DNA of 64,000 nt, from contig NC_052134.2 in the NCBI RefSeq assembly GCF_016086655.4, positions 39,493,971 to 39,557,970 of the forward strand, in the 5' to 3' direction. Position 1 is the first letter of the stretch; each line of letters begins with the position of its first letter. The notes under the pieces were generated by a model. That model did no database searches. It was not told where the DNA came from and saw only the letters and a program-made list of their open reading frames with translations. The position numbers were made by a program, and so were the translations under genes. Origin of the DNA: Lepeophtheirus salmonis (taxonomy: Eukaryota > Arthropoda > Copepoda > Siphonostomatoida > Caligidae). Shown in pieces: positions 13,346-26,110 of the stretch.

Positions 13346-14139
13346 TCCCCACATCTGTACAAAGTTTAGTTAATGAAGCCCACCTAGTTTTCGAAATTAA
13401 ACATGTTATAATTTTAGAATCAAAATGTCTAGTATTCTATTACACATACGGTACAGTTAAATTAATATTCCTATTGGTTTATAATGAACTAAAAAGGACA
13501 GAAAAAGTTACAATAAAATGCTTGTCTTCTTTTTAGATTAACATTTCGTTCAAATGTGTTTCCCACATATTATCTGTCATGAAATATGAGTGTTTTGATG
13601 TATCAAATAAAAATAAGAAATTGGGAATTTCTAATTTTTTAACTTTTGATTTTAGATTGTTTTTGTGTTGAGAAATCACATTTTAGTAATTTTTTCATTA
13701 ATTTTTACATCTAATGTAAATTGGTATACATGAACCATTATGAATGACGCCATAAGAGCATTCCTATACCTAGAAGAAACATATGGTAGTTCCTCAATGA
13801 ATGGTCCATTTCTGTGTAATGACAATTCTATACAAATTTGACCTTAGGAGACGTTGAACGTACATTGTAAAAACATAATATCTAAAAGGACGAGTTACAT
13901 CATATTAGTCACTCATGTGCAGCCATATGTGATGACATATTTGGGGAGAGTAACTATGTACATAAGTTAGTTCACAAAAGTATTACAAAATCAATACGTT
14001 TTTTTTTGTTTTTGTTTTTTGTTAGCATTACGTTGCATTGACAATCTGGCAGAAAAATAATACACTTCAATTATTTTATCTCATATTACACTGTCCAACA
14101 GCAAAAATGGTACTAAAACAGTATATGCTCTATTTAATA
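13346..14139. other. Gene-free AT-rich stretch
   Basis: No gene or recognisable element. The plus-strand open frame at 13333-13536 overlaps the end of the mariner relic and continues without any coding signal. Confidence 0.55.
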
Positions 14140-14975
14140 GAATTTGATCCCCCAATTCCAAATATGGCTTTATTTTTTCTCTCATAGACTTGTAGCCTTC
14201 AGAAAAAGGCCCTACATTTTTCGTTATTTTTATGGTTCAAAGAAGTTTTAAGCCCTCGGTGTTGAAGATAGGGATAAATTATGTAAATACATTTTTAAGC
14301 CGAATGTTAAAAAATTCTAAAACAATTTTTAAAATGTCTGCATCATACTTTAACTCGAGTTATCTTTGTTTAAAGTGGAAAATAGAGGCTTTTTATTCAG
14401 AGGCCTATAGCTTCAAGATGAATAAATTCAAAAAGTTTAAAAGTATTGCATTTGAAAGCTGAAAATATGATCTTTAATTTTTAAAAAAAGAGCCTCCCCA
14501 AAAGCACGATGTGTTGTTGTCAATTTAAGATAAGGCCAAGACAAACTTTCAAGAATAAAACTCAATTTTGAATTGATCTCATAATAAAAGTCAATAAGTA
14601 TTCGTATGCCCAATTACAAGAGATAGAAACAAAGAGAGAGAGAAGAAGAAATAAAAAATGGATTTGCTCCGAGGACTCCCTTGAATGTCTGTTTTTTGGA
14701 ATCCCTTACTCACTACGGGAATGCAACGAGTCCTCTTGTGTCCATGAATCTTGAAATAATTTATTTATACAGTTTGAGACATGAGGCTTAATCTTATAAC
14801 AAATTGTATAATATATCTTTTCTTTTTCTCCTTTTTTTTCTTTCTCTTTGTTTCTATTTCATTTCTTCTTCTAATAGCCAAAAATAAAAATAAATAGTTG
14901 GCTTTTTCTGAAAGCCACGAGGCTATGAGCGAAAAAAAAAGGACATCAGGGAATCAAACTGTAATAAGTTTAGCA
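14140..14975. repeat. Inverted-repeat pair, possible foldback element
   Basis: The sequence at about 14173-14212 (CTCATAG, then TTCAGAAAAAGGCC) matches the reverse complement of about 14898-14937 (CTCATAG, then TTTCAGAAAAAGCC). The similarity extends weakly outwards on both sides through a TTGATCCCC / TTTGATTCCC segment. The arms are about 50-70 bases and the span about 830 bp. No transposase is recognisable inside; the open frame at 14232-14462 is not similar to anything I know. It is best read as a decayed MITE or foldback element. The ends are approximate. Confidence 0.5.
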
Positions 14976-15004
14976 TACGCTTAAGCATATATTTTTTATA
15001 ATTT

Positions 15005-15455
15005 TATGAACCCTTGATTTTGCAGACAATTGATATCTTAGAAGAGCTTTTCTGAAACACTTTGGTATTTGCTGTGTCTTTATAAATTACAAAGGTTAAA
15101 CGAAAGTATGTCCGAATCATAATTGAGAGAGAAACCCCTGATTTTAGGTGAATTGTATAACTAAAAGACTGTGGTCAATTAAATTGATTTTGTAAATAAT
15201 AGGGTTTGTATCCCAATGGACCATAAAATTTATAAAGACACAGGATTAAATAAGTAAATATTTTCTAAAAAAGTATAAACTCTTGATTTTATGGACAATC
15301 GAGGCGAAGGACGTGTTTCTATAAAGTACTTTGGTACATAGGTAGAATAAATAATAAACAAATGGGATTGGATCACAATGAATTACAAAGTTTATAAAAT
15401 TGTAAAACTGATTTTCTGAAAAGAAGCAAAAATTTGATTTTTGTGGACATGCTTC
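15005..15455. repeat. Degenerate tandem repeats, about 270-bp unit
   Basis: A motif resembling CTTGATTTTNNGGACAATCGA followed by TTTCT, then ACTTTGGTA, occurs at about 15013 and again at about 15283. A weaker half-copy (CCTGATTTTAGGTGAATTGT) starts near 15140, and another (TTTGATTTTTGTGGACAT) near 15434. A second shared block, GGG.TTG.ATC.CAATG followed by TTTATAAA, recurs at about 15202 and 15364. The copies are diverged. The array sits directly beside the inverted-repeat pair and may be part of the same repetitive unit. Confidence 0.45.
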
Positions 15456-17283
15456 TAAATAAACAGGAATAAAACAAAATGCAATAACATAAAAAAGTCG
15501 CTATCAAAAAGTCAAGGTATGACTAACTGATTTAGCTAACAATTGAGGCCTAAAATTTATTTTTCTATATAGCAGGGTTCTTCAGTTTTAATCTTAAATC
15601 ATTGAAATTATATTACATTGAACCCAAAAATGGTATAAAGTTAGAATGGTGTCAGAAGTAGTTTTTGGGGGATAGAACGGATGTAATTCTAAACCAAAAA
15701 AAATTAGGTGTGCAGAAAAAGTATTTGTTCCATAACATTCCTACTACTATTTCGGCCAATTTTTCAACATTTAAAGCTCTACATTACAACTACCCCTTTT
15801 TTGATCAACGTTTGTACTAAACGCTTCCATACACTCAGCATCTATGCAAATTTTTAGTCAATATTAATTTTTTTTCAAAATTAATTAAAATTCACTATTT
15901 GTAAATATATAATATTTTTGATACTTTTTTAAGAAGAGAGGATCGTTTAGACTTTATTAAAATGATGTAAATAGTTATTTTTCAACTCGAAGATTTTATA
16001 AGTAAAAATTAAGTAACAATTTATAGTTTTATAACTCAGGGAAAATATTCAAAGAATTTCCTAGATGAGGAAGAATTTTACTTGAATATAAATAGATATA
16101 CCTATATATGTCTTATTTCAGTCAATAATAGCTTTACAAGCTATGAAGTTTCTTAACATATAGGTATGAATAAGGGTAATAAAACCATAAAATAGTGATT
16201 TTATGGACATTAAAACCCATATTATCCTGGTAAATAGACGTAGTGGTGGAGAAAGGAGAAAAAGTTGCAAATTCTGTGTATATATATTAAATAAAAAAAC
16301 CTACTCATGGAAGATTCCATAATATATACTTTTTTCGCAGAGTCATGCAAACCTTCTTTTTTATTATTATTCTAAATCATCATTACTACAAATAATGTTT
16401 GGATTTTCTTTATATTCAAGCCCCTTCTTCATTCATTTATTTTATTATTGTTATTTTATACTTAATTTGTATTTATTTTTTTATTATACTATTATTAGGG
16501 ATTTTAGATTCTTTATTATTGATCTTAAATAATTTTGATCTAAATGTACTTTTTAAATTTTTTTGATACATTTTGAAGACTTTATGGTTCTTCATCATCG
16601 AAATTTTATGTTATAAGGACAATAAATTCCAAGTTGCAAAGGATAACTGAAAGCTCAACTAACTTCCCAACAAGAATTAATTTGTTAGTTTGGTTTTATG
16701 TGTTGTACGTGTTTATGTGTAGTAAATATGCTATGGCACAGAAATGCACAAAATAATCTAAGATTGTGTTCCTTTTAGTAAGTTTTGGATAAAGAGTGAC
16801 TTCTTAAATTGAGTCTAAATATCCCTCACTTAGCTAAGGAACCAATTACACAAAACATCCTTATTCATATTTTACGGTGATGTTTTAACGTATTGTTTTA
16901 TTGATTATCATTAACAATTTCCGATGAGTTATTTGAATGCTTGGATATAGTTGAACTGCTAAAAAGGTTCTTTTCGTTAAACTGATCAAGTTTATATTTT
17001 AGAACTAATTTATTTATTAGTTATGAATAACAAGGAAGTATATGACGCAAATTATGTTCGCAGTCCACATAATTTCTTATATATAACTTCCGATGTATGT
17101 TTTAATTTAAAATATTATTTGAATATATAACTTTCCGAATGTTAGGTTAGGGATCCCAAATGAGATATTCAATTCATTTCTAGTTAGAAATAAGGAATTA
17201 TTAAGGTTTCATTAGCTCTACATTTTCCTAGAACATAATATAGGCTTTCTTGGCGAATATATGTATGTATGACCATATATTTA
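15456..17283. other. Gene-free AT-rich stretch
   Basis: I see no gene, RNA or recognisable element. Another copy-like fragment of the preceding motif (GTGATTTTATGGACAT) occurs near 16195. Confidence 0.55.
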
Positions 17284-18271
17284 TACTGGGTCATGCGAAA
17301 TGGATGTACCACTAATCAATGTTAGCATACTTTTGCTCAACCTGAGTCTCATTTAAGTCAGACGTGATAGATTACTTAAATACATTTATTAAGTATACAA
17401 TGCCAGATATTTTTTATGAATTGGACCTTCATTGCTATCAATGACGGTCTTCAAGCGGCCACGGAAGGCGGAGCACACTCTGTCAATGTAGTTTCTTCTC
17501 ATGAACTTCCACTCCTTCTCCACGGAGGACTAATATGTGGTGTAATATGCAGGGCTTGGACTCAACTTGCCACCAGATAGAGTAATCCAAAAGATTCAGA
17601 TCAGGGCTCTTAGAAAGCCAGAAGTTTTCGTTCAAAATCTGCTTACCCGTCTTGGACACTTAGAGGAATTCTTCAGAAGTGTCTTCAAAGGAAACAACCC
17701 GATTGTCGATGGGGTCGACAGTGAATGTTTTTTATGAGAGATGAAGATCATCCGGCTAGCATGATGCTTCAGGTCGTTTAGGATGCGTTTCGCTCGCTCC
17801 AAACGGACATCTTGTTGCTGTCGAGTCATTAATGGTATTTCCAAGTACCTCCTGGACTTTTCCCCAGCGGCCTTTATTGTCCTGGGCACGGTGGAGGAAG
17901 CATGATGGGCTTGGCCTCGAACGCCTTTTAGGCTACTTCTGGGATCAGTTTGACCGGCCTTTCACAACTGGGCTCAATTTAAGGTTTCCCCCCGCTTTTA
18001 TGAGCTTTCTGACTCCACAAACGGTGTGCCTCTCCATCCCAACAATCTTGACAATTTCAGGTGTGCTGTGGCAGGTGAAAATCCAAGTAGCAATCTGATT
18101 TCTTTTGGCTTCCCTTTTTGTTTACAGAAATTATACATGCGATTGTAATAACTCATTCGAGAGCTTAAAAAGTCAGCTGTCGTGGGAAATACCTGAAATT
18201 TACGAATTAAAATCACTATAACTCGAAAAATTAATCGATAGTGTGGTGCATCCATTTTGCACAACCCGGTA
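17284..18271 (-). mobile_element. Tc1/mariner-family element with terminal repeats, transposase decayed
   Basis: The outer 29 bases match in inverted orientation with 5 mismatches (left 17284-17312, right 18243-18271). Both carry TAC.GGGT..TGC, then AAATGGATG, then ACCAC, and each end begins with TA. Inside on the minus strand the transposase is readable in pieces. There is an N-terminal NRMYNFCKQKGKPKEI helix-turn-helix start, and a central RTIKAAGEKSRRYLE, PLMTRQQQDVRLERAKRILN block. This is followed by IFIS, where the first catalytic Asp is lost or frameshifted. Near the end is SKSPDLN with WWQVES after it. The part carrying the middle catalytic Asp appears deleted. Stops and frameshifts make it inactive. 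It differs in sequence from the element at 10384. Confidence 0.85.
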
Positions 18272-21200
18272 CACGTGCAATTTACATTAGAATACATTGG
18301 TAGTGTTCTCAACAAATTATAATATTGTATATATCAGGTCAGTAATTTTAATAAATGTAGTTGATTAAGTGAGGTCACATAACCTGTAGTTTAATTTATG
18401 TACTTCTCAGTTCTAATTTTTCATCAACCACTTTCCCATTTTTAATAGATGCCAACTTATTTTTTCTATTTTCAATATTCCAATGATATTACGGAGTAAT
18501 ACTCAGTTTTATTAAATGTCAAACAAACTCATGAGCTGGGTAATTATATTGGTACATTGTATCACATTTATATTACATACGTTACTGTGTTGAAATTATT
18601 GAACTATTTCTTCACTCATTGAGATAGAATAAACGTACTTAGGTATAAAAGATAAGCATTTTTGACATCACAATATATTTTTTACTCAATTTGTTTCTAT
18701 TTTTTATTTTTTTAATATTATAACTTTTTGAGCATAGACAATATCTATCATCAAACTGACTTTGGCAGGCAATTTCGCCTGTTGAAAAGCTTGATTAGCT
18801 TCAAAATAGGAGATACAACTGAGAAAACTTTCACATATTAATTTTTTCCTTTAAATAGGTACGATATAAGTGAAATAATTTTTTTAAATAATTTAATAAT
18901 AAAATTATTGTGAATCCTATTGTGAAATTTGATAGTCTAAAAAATTTATAAATATATATATTTCAAATTCTTGAAATTTTTTAAAGTTCTCTTTTTGAAG
19001 AAAAATGGTTTGCTTTAAACATTTTATAACTGATATATTCAATTGGTGCCCTACGGCTAAGAATAAATGAAGATAATTTGACCTTCGAAATATTTTTTTT
19101 TTGTTTGATTACATATTACGGTCCTTTGGTAAAGATAAGAAACAGTGAAAATTAGAAATTTATGATTCGACTCAATGACAATAATTATTGGGCTAGTCGA
19201 AATTGGCAAATATTTGCTTTTGTAAAAAGTTATCAAAGCGGATACACATATTTACATGCCCAAAATAATCATTTTCACACATGTTTTATTATTTGTTAAT
19301 GAATCCGAGGTCAAAGTAAGAAGAAGCCTCTTAAAAAGTTTCATTGGGAAAGTGGAATTATTATTAGAGGATTTTGAAAGTGATTATTCTTATGATATAT
19401 TAATTTTTTTTTTTTTTTTTTGATTAATTCATTTTTATTTGCGACTGGTTTCATTTAACGAAAAAAAAATTACTTCATAGAAAGAAAAAAAAGACAATGC
19501 GGTCGTATTTTTTGTCTATTAATCATGACATTACCTGGATTCAGTAAATAATTACAAAGCAGTCATCCATCAAGAATAATTTGCAAATGGGACACCAAAA
19601 AAAAACTTCGTAAAAAAGTGAAATTTTTCTAATTATATGTATGAAAAGTGTTCTACGTATTTTTGTTTTATTTGACACTTGTGTAGAACTTTATTGAATA
19701 TATTAAATATTAACAGATAATGCTTAATGACACTTAGTGGGAGGGGGGGAGAAGTGTGTTCAAATTATTTAGCATACGATATATGTAAAGAGGGAAAAAT
19801 TGCAAAAATGTAACATCTAAGAAACATGACACTTCACTATGCGTTATATTATTTATGTTTTTACGAAAAAAAAAAAATGATATTTCTTTTAGACCCAAAA
19901 AAAATTACATTTAAGATCAACTTTTTTTTGAAACCGTAAACGTTGAAAATAGATATAAAGAAAGTGATAGTTTTGTTGGGATACTTCTAGAGTGTCTATT
20001 ATCCGGACAGGATATTGAACCAAACAAAGTTTATTCTTCTATGAATTGAATATCTATTAATTAGGCATAATTTTAAATTATTTATTATTTACTTATTGAG
20101 AAAAATAATCACTGGAAGAGGGAAAAAGTAAATATATCTTAACGTAAAAAACGGGGAATGGAAATCAATTATTAATATCTCCCCAATTTCTCTATTGAAT
20201 TTTTCTTACATATGTTATGTACATAGTTAGTAATGAATTATTGAGTCAAATATAATCAATTGTCAAAAACCTCATATATTATATGAGATATATGCCATTT
20301 AATACATACCAAAAAATAAAAATATCAAGGTAAGTATATGTATTTCTAAAACAGAGATTATAAAGAATCGAAAGATTATGACAACCTTTGAATTTTGGTT
20401 GTTTCAAAGTTTTGCAAAAAGTAACTGTTGATTTTTATAGCAAAAATAATATGTATGAATGGTAAATTTATACAAAAACACTCATGAATAAAAATCAAGA
20501 AAAGGAGAAACTCCAAATTTATTTTTTTAATAATATATTCATACAGCCCAATATTTCATGGACATCCTTTGGTAAATTATAGTCATTGTATTCAAATTTT
20601 CTAGGATGAGTTGTAATCCACAAGAATGTGAACTATAGTTTAGAAACTTTTTTCGTTTTCTGATACCTTATTTACCGTTGATATGGTGTTTCAAATAAAA
20701 TATATTAATTTCTAATAATTTCATTATGACAATGAGCTTTTGCTATTTTAAGATTAATTTGCGGCACACCCAGACAATAATATAATTTACTAATAGAAAT
20801 GGATGATATTTTTTAGAAGAATGCAAATGTAAAATTGACTCAATTTAAAAAAAAAAAAAACTTCTCGTTTGCTTTTACGATGGCAGTCTACATAAAAGTA
20901 ATGCAAATTTATTAACAATAAAATTTTGACTTTCGAGAAATTATTTGAAAAAAATTAGTAAATCAATTATTAAGTAAAATAAAAATAAATTGAATAACTG
21001 TAAAAACGCTTTACTGCAGTATAATTTTTTTTTTATAAAAATCTTACTTCTTTAACTCAATTTTTGAATTGTATCTCGGTTTATATATAAAACATTGATT
21101 TTTTTTGTTATTACAATTTTTTGAGAAAACACTGTTTAATGTATCTCACATTTATACCTAAATATATGAATATTTTTAATTATAAAACTCTTACATTGTG

Positions 21201-22098
21201 GATATACCTTAATTTTTCAAATAGTAAAAAATATGTTCTATTGTTAGATCAAAATTAAATTGTGCTAAATTACATTTTTTGAAAAAAAAGAGAGAGAAAT
21301 CAGTAATAAAAAATATTGTAATTACATAGTAGTTTCATCTCTTATGTGATCTTTCCCAATATTAGTAAATCAAAGTGAGTTTTTGGAATTCTAAATTTTA
21401 CTAAAGCTACTATTGAAATTATTTAAAATTGAAAATCAAATAGTTCTGTATACTAATTTAATCTTTAAAAAAAGAAGGTGTCAAATAATTTTAATAAAAC
21501 TGATTCAAAAGAATCTGCTTAATGCTATTAATATATTCCGGTCTTTCCAGCCCCTATACAAAAAAAAATTAATATATTGAACTTGTCGTTTGTAAAAATG
21601 AGTAATAAAATTGAATGCTGTTTTGTACTGTATGAAGCAGAGACAGAAAGAGATTCTTATAAAATGGTAGTATTTTTTTATGAAAGTAAACTTCTTTCCA
21701 ACTCTGCTAGTGTTGTTCGCCATATTGATACTAAAGTTTTACTGGATACTTACATAATTAAAATAGTACTATTATAAATTGGTATTGGTATTTGCGTTTT
21801 AAAAAACGGTCCGCCAATGACGTAACTACTACAAATTTCTAAACCCCTTGCTCTAATCAAATTGCATTTTTAAGCCCCCAAAAAGCATTTCATAGGTGTT
21901 ACCGAAAAATAGATGAAGAGATTATTTTGCAGGCCACACTAATGAATCATTAGCTTTAATTTTAATAATTGACCAAACTGCTCATTCATTACAATATTAG
22001 TGAGGGATGAAAACGGATGCTTTACAAAGTGACGTACCCAGCTACAATTATTGAAGTTTTGAAACATTTTATCGATCATTCAATAGATTTTTTTTATT
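18272..22098. other. Gene-free AT-rich stretch
   Basis: No supportable gene. Homopolymer runs are frequent (for example poly(T) near 19408 and poly(A) near 20848). The two overlapping open frames at 21505-21777 have no recognisable features. Confidence 0.6.
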
Positions 22099-22349
22099 AC
22101 CTCCACCAACGAAATTGAACGGAGGTTAGGTTTTTGACCCAGTTTGTTTGATTGTTAGTCGCCAGAAGTACGGCAAAAGTCACAAATTGAAATTGATTAA
22201 ATTTGTCATGAAGATTATATAGGGTTAGAGTAAGAGGTCATTAAATTTTCAGGAGGTCACAAAACTTAAAAAGTGCATAATTTGGAACAAATTGAGATAC
22301 ATATCTCAACTTCATTTTAAGGCGGAGGTTTTGTGCTCCGCCATGTCCC
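22099..22349 (+). repeat. Dispersed CCTCC/GGCGGAGG repeat, copy 1
   Basis: It begins ACCTCCACCAACGAAATTGA followed by CGGAGGTTAGGTTTT, then TTTGTTTGATTGTTAGTCGC. It ends GGCGGAGGTTTTGTGCTCCG followed by CCATGTCC. The first block has complementary CCTCC and GGAGG pieces that could pair, and the last has GGCGGAG and CTCCGCC. The same layout is seen in reverse orientation at 28828-29160. I recall similar CCTCCGCCAACGAAG repeats from other marine invertebrate genomes. There is no coding capacity; it is probably a non-autonomous element. Confidence 0.65.
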
Positions 22350-23687
22350 TATTCTTGTAATTTTTACAGGCCGTATAAAATTCACTCGCAGCCGGACTTG
22401 CCCCAAAAGCCGCCTCTTGAGAAACTGGACCTAGATTCTACCCAAACAAAAATCATGTTAACTACGCACTGTTCATGCATGTTACGATATTTAAAAACGA
22501 TATTTTTGTTTCATAATTTTAGTCGAAAAGTAGTAAACAGTACGGAAACAGAGATACAATTTTTGATACTGGAACCGGTAGAAAAATATTGGTATCGCAA
22601 CAATTCTAATTTCTCCGTACCAATTCTCAGTTTAAAGTTATACATAGTACTACATCATACCAAAGGAGATCCAAGGAACAAAATGTAACTCAATATAACT
22701 TTTGTTTATATGTTTGGTTGACTCACTCATTCATTTCATTTTCTTAATAGAGGGTTTATTTTCGTGTTGTTATTGTTATTTCTTTGGATGAATAATAAAA
22801 TCCTCTTCGACTAGACCTATTTACATAGGTAGATATGTATTTATTTAAAGAAATTAGATAGTATTTGAATGTATGTCTGTACAATTCAAAACTTTCAATT
22901 AAATAAATAATAATATATCCTTATTATTTCCGCCAGGACTTTGCATGCCGGGACTCTGTACATACATATAACATAGGTGAGAGTCGGTCAAGCATGGAGA
23001 AGAAGACGAAGAAGTAGTAGCTACCTACCTCGTATTTACTTACTTACATACAATATAAAATATTTATGTCTTATGCAATAATAAGACTTTTTATTTTTCA
23101 AATAAACATTCATGATTTCTTTGTTTTATTATTTATAAGGGATAATATCCTTAGAATGATGGTGATGACATTAAGAGCTTCAAATTCTAAGCAGTCTCAG
23201 TATTTAAAAAGTTAAAGAAACTGAAAAATGAAACACTAACCCCTGACAATTTGATGAATGGAGAGGAGCTGAGTAGTCATTATAGCTTATTAGATTACTG
23301 TTAAGCAGTATGAGAGGAAGGCATTAAAGGTAAATCCCATTCCGTATCTAGCAAGTATAAACCTATATAGGCATGATTTACTCCAATAGCGTTCCTCAAT
23401 TCTAATTTGAGTATAACAAGGAGTGTCACTTTTAACTTCCTAACAGATCATAGGGCAATCAAGTCTCACGCTGTTGGTGTGAAACTCCAACCTTTTTGAC
23501 CAATATCATGTTCTCAATCCAAATATTGTAGTTCTAAATCAGATATTATGAACTGTCTGGATGGATGAGAAAATCCAATGTGTGGCGTGAAAACGTGAGA
23601 TTGGATAGAAATGGGCGAGTCTCACTCTAATTTAGCCTCTTACTCAGAGATTGACAATTGAAGAGGGCTATCAGAATGACTGCAGTC
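22350..23687. other. Gene-free stretch next to repeat copy 1
   Basis: An open frame at 22398-22688 (96 codons) begins just after the dispersed repeat and has no domain I recognise; I do not call it a gene. Region 23300-23690 is less AT-rich than average and lies just upstream of the TATA/Inr pair, so it could be promoter DNA. Confidence 0.45.
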
Positions 23688-23721
23688 TATATAAAATGCA
23701 AGCTACCCATCTGCGTCATTC
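23688..23721 (+). promoter_or_regulatory. Candidate TATA box plus initiator
   Basis: TATATAAAA starts at 23688, and TCATTC, a match to the arthropod initiator TCAKTY, lies at 23716-23721. The initiator A (23718) is 30 bases after the first T of the TATA box, which is the standard spacing. A second initiator-like TCAGTT follows at 23720. The downstream ATGs (for example 23767) open only short frames, so any transcript would have to be spliced or non-coding. In such AT-rich DNA the TATA match alone means little; the spacing is what raises it. Confidence 0.35.
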
Positions 23722-23724
23722 AGT

Positions 23725-25187
23725 TTATATTTAATCTGAACTAATTATTTTTTTGTTTTAATTCATGAGAACATGGTTAAATAATGTCATTGCATATCTA
23801 ACGTAACATAGTAAGATTCAAATTATCACACCAAACGTATTTCAAAATTTGAGAGCCCTGAAATCATCTGTTTTACATTATCCTGCACATTTTATTTTCT
23901 TCTCAAGAATGAATGAAATATACTGGGAACAGTTTTGGGAAAAAACCGGCTTCGATTCCAAACTACAATTCTTGCACACGAATAAAAAGTTTAGAATTTA
24001 CAACTCTAATTATATTAAACCTAGATGGCATGTACGAGAATGACGATGTTAAGGAGGTCAAATGACCTTGAGGAAAGGTGACAGTATATATATATAATAA
24101 TATGTACACACATAGATAAAATAAATGTCTTTGAGAGGTTTTGACCTTGAGCCTCACAGCTTTCTCTATCTAAGTACCTACCTACAAATTTCCCCCTTTA
24201 TATACTTACATATATTCCTGTTTTTAATGTTGTTGTGATATTACTACCTTTTTCTCAAGGTTAATTAATAATAATGCAGGTAATTAGAATCGTATAATAA
24301 TACATTTTATTTATATCATTATTTCCACATTTTGAGTTTTCACAAAAATATCTATCTAATGAGACAAACTTTTCTCATGAAAGTTTTTAATTTTGACCCC
24401 ACATATACTTATATAAGTAAAGAGCAATAAACTTTCTTAAAAAAAGTTTTTAATAATTAAATTATGAACAATATTTTAAAAGAAAAAGGAACAAAACAAT
24501 TTATAATTAATTGCACACAAAAAAAAAAATTATCAAAAATCCAAATATAAAAAGAAAAGAATTTAAAATTATGTCAACTCATTGCGTCGGTAAAAGAAAG
24601 ATTTTTATTTATTATGAAAAATCATTATAAATCAATTCGTTCCTTATCAAAAGAAGAAAAACGTTAACTTATTGCCGAAAAAATATATAATTCATTTAGT
24701 TATGAGGACATTTTTTTAAGAGCCTTTGAGGAAGGGTGTGGCATTAATATAAGGAACTGTAGATGAGTTAAATCTTGTTTAAAATTGTCTGTTGAGGTCA
24801 TAAAACTGTTGTTTGGCCTTTCATTGTACGGATGTTGTTCAAAAGGAATATTTTATTTCCTTACCCACCCACTAAAAGGAAAACAATGAGAGTGATAAGA
24901 AAAAAAAGTGTCAAAAAGAGAGCCTTAGTTTTATGGGATGGTTTATACATATGTATAAGTAGAAATATATATTAAAATAGTGGATAATTCAAATGTGGAA
25001 CTATTTATTTGCAAAAAAAAAAAAAAAAAAAAAAAAAAACTATTTGAGACTTTGTAGATATGCAATTTGTACATCTTAATTCTACGTTCAACTATTAATT
25101 GATGTTATCATTTCCATTTGACACAAGTACTAATATTATTTTTCCATTATTTATTGTATTCGTGTAAAAAACTTGAATTGTCTAATG
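23725..25187. other. No recognised gene, downstream of candidate promoter
   Basis: Overlapping open frames on both strands (23849-24043 plus, 23963-24157 minus) have no recognisable domain. A good acceptor-donor pair bounding a coding stretch was not found. Confidence 0.45.
25013..25039 (+). repeat. Poly(A) run of 27
   Basis: Uninterrupted A run. No retroelement body was recognised upstream. Confidence 0.9.
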
Positions 25188-25260
25188 CAGTGGTTCTCCA
25201 AATATAATACACTAATTCCCTCAAGAGCAGGGGTTCGTAACCTTTTTTTCTGATTCCCCA
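25188..25260 (+). repeat. Two hAT-type terminal motifs
   Basis: CAGTGGTTCTCCAAA at about 25188 and CAGGGGTTCGTAACCTTTTT at about 25228 both look like the start of hAT-superfamily terminal inverted repeats. The matching opposite ends were not found nearby, so these may be solo ends of decayed or nested elements. Confidence 0.4.
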
Positions 25261-25874
25261 CTTTTTAGTTAGACAAATCTCCCTTTCCACCACAGCAGCG
25301 GTCTTTGTCTTTGACAAATTCAATTTTAACACAAGCAGGGTTTAGTAAGTAAATTGCTTGCTGTTCTGTTCCATTTTATGGCCCTTATTTTTTTTATTTT
25401 TTTTGATATATTCTACTTTTTATTAGCAGTTATCACAATGAAATAAAATATATATTAATGGATTCGTTTTTTCTAATATATTTGGCCCATAAAAACAATC
25501 AACATGCAACATTAGATGGATAGAAATTAATGAGACTTTTGCATTTGTTTTGCCTTGAAGAGGGCCTAATGTTCGGTTCCACTTTTGAAATGTTCCAGCA
25601 CAAATAAGATAAAAGATGAATTTGGCTATTTCACAAATTGAGGGGTTAGCCTGGGTTGATAAAAAAAAAATTAGTTTAGTTTAATCATTAAAGATTCGAG
25701 TCAAAGATTATAACCCTTAAATGCTATACTATTATTTTATTTTTTTTGATTAAAAATAATTTCATTAGGTGAAAAAAGTTTGAAAAAAAAAGACAATAAA
25801 AATCATTTAGGGGATAACCTTAAAATATCTAGCATTGAATGCAATTTTAATCATTGCTGTGTAATACTTATGTA

Positions 25875-26110
25875 TAATGTTGTGTGAGTCCTTATTTATT
25901 TGGTCCAATCCAGTCTTAACACTGTCAGTACTTAGGACTGTCAATAGTGGAACTGATTAAAAGAAAGAAGAAGTAAAGTTGAGTGACTTCAACAAGGACC
26001 GAAATTCATAAGTTTTTAGACCTGATATGCAGGATTGAACTGGACCGTGCCGAAAATTAATTGGACGGGACTGCGGTCTTCAGTTCTATATAAGGACTCA
26101 CACAACACTG
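25875..26110. mobile_element. hAT-type MITE with 8-bp target duplication
   Basis: The left end reads TAATGTTGTGTGAGTCCTTA. The reverse complement of the right end reads CAGTGTTGTGTGAGTCCTTA, the usual CAGTG start of hAT elements. Directly outside lie CTTATGTA (25867-25874) and CTTATTTA (26111-26118), a 7-of-8 match to an 8-bp target duplication. The 236-bp interior has no coding potential. It is a non-autonomous element; the short divergence between its ends suggests moderate age. Confidence 0.85.

Noticed and set aside
22398..22688. A 96-codon open frame after the dispersed repeat.
   Set aside because: No domain, no splice context, and it begins at the edge of a repeat.
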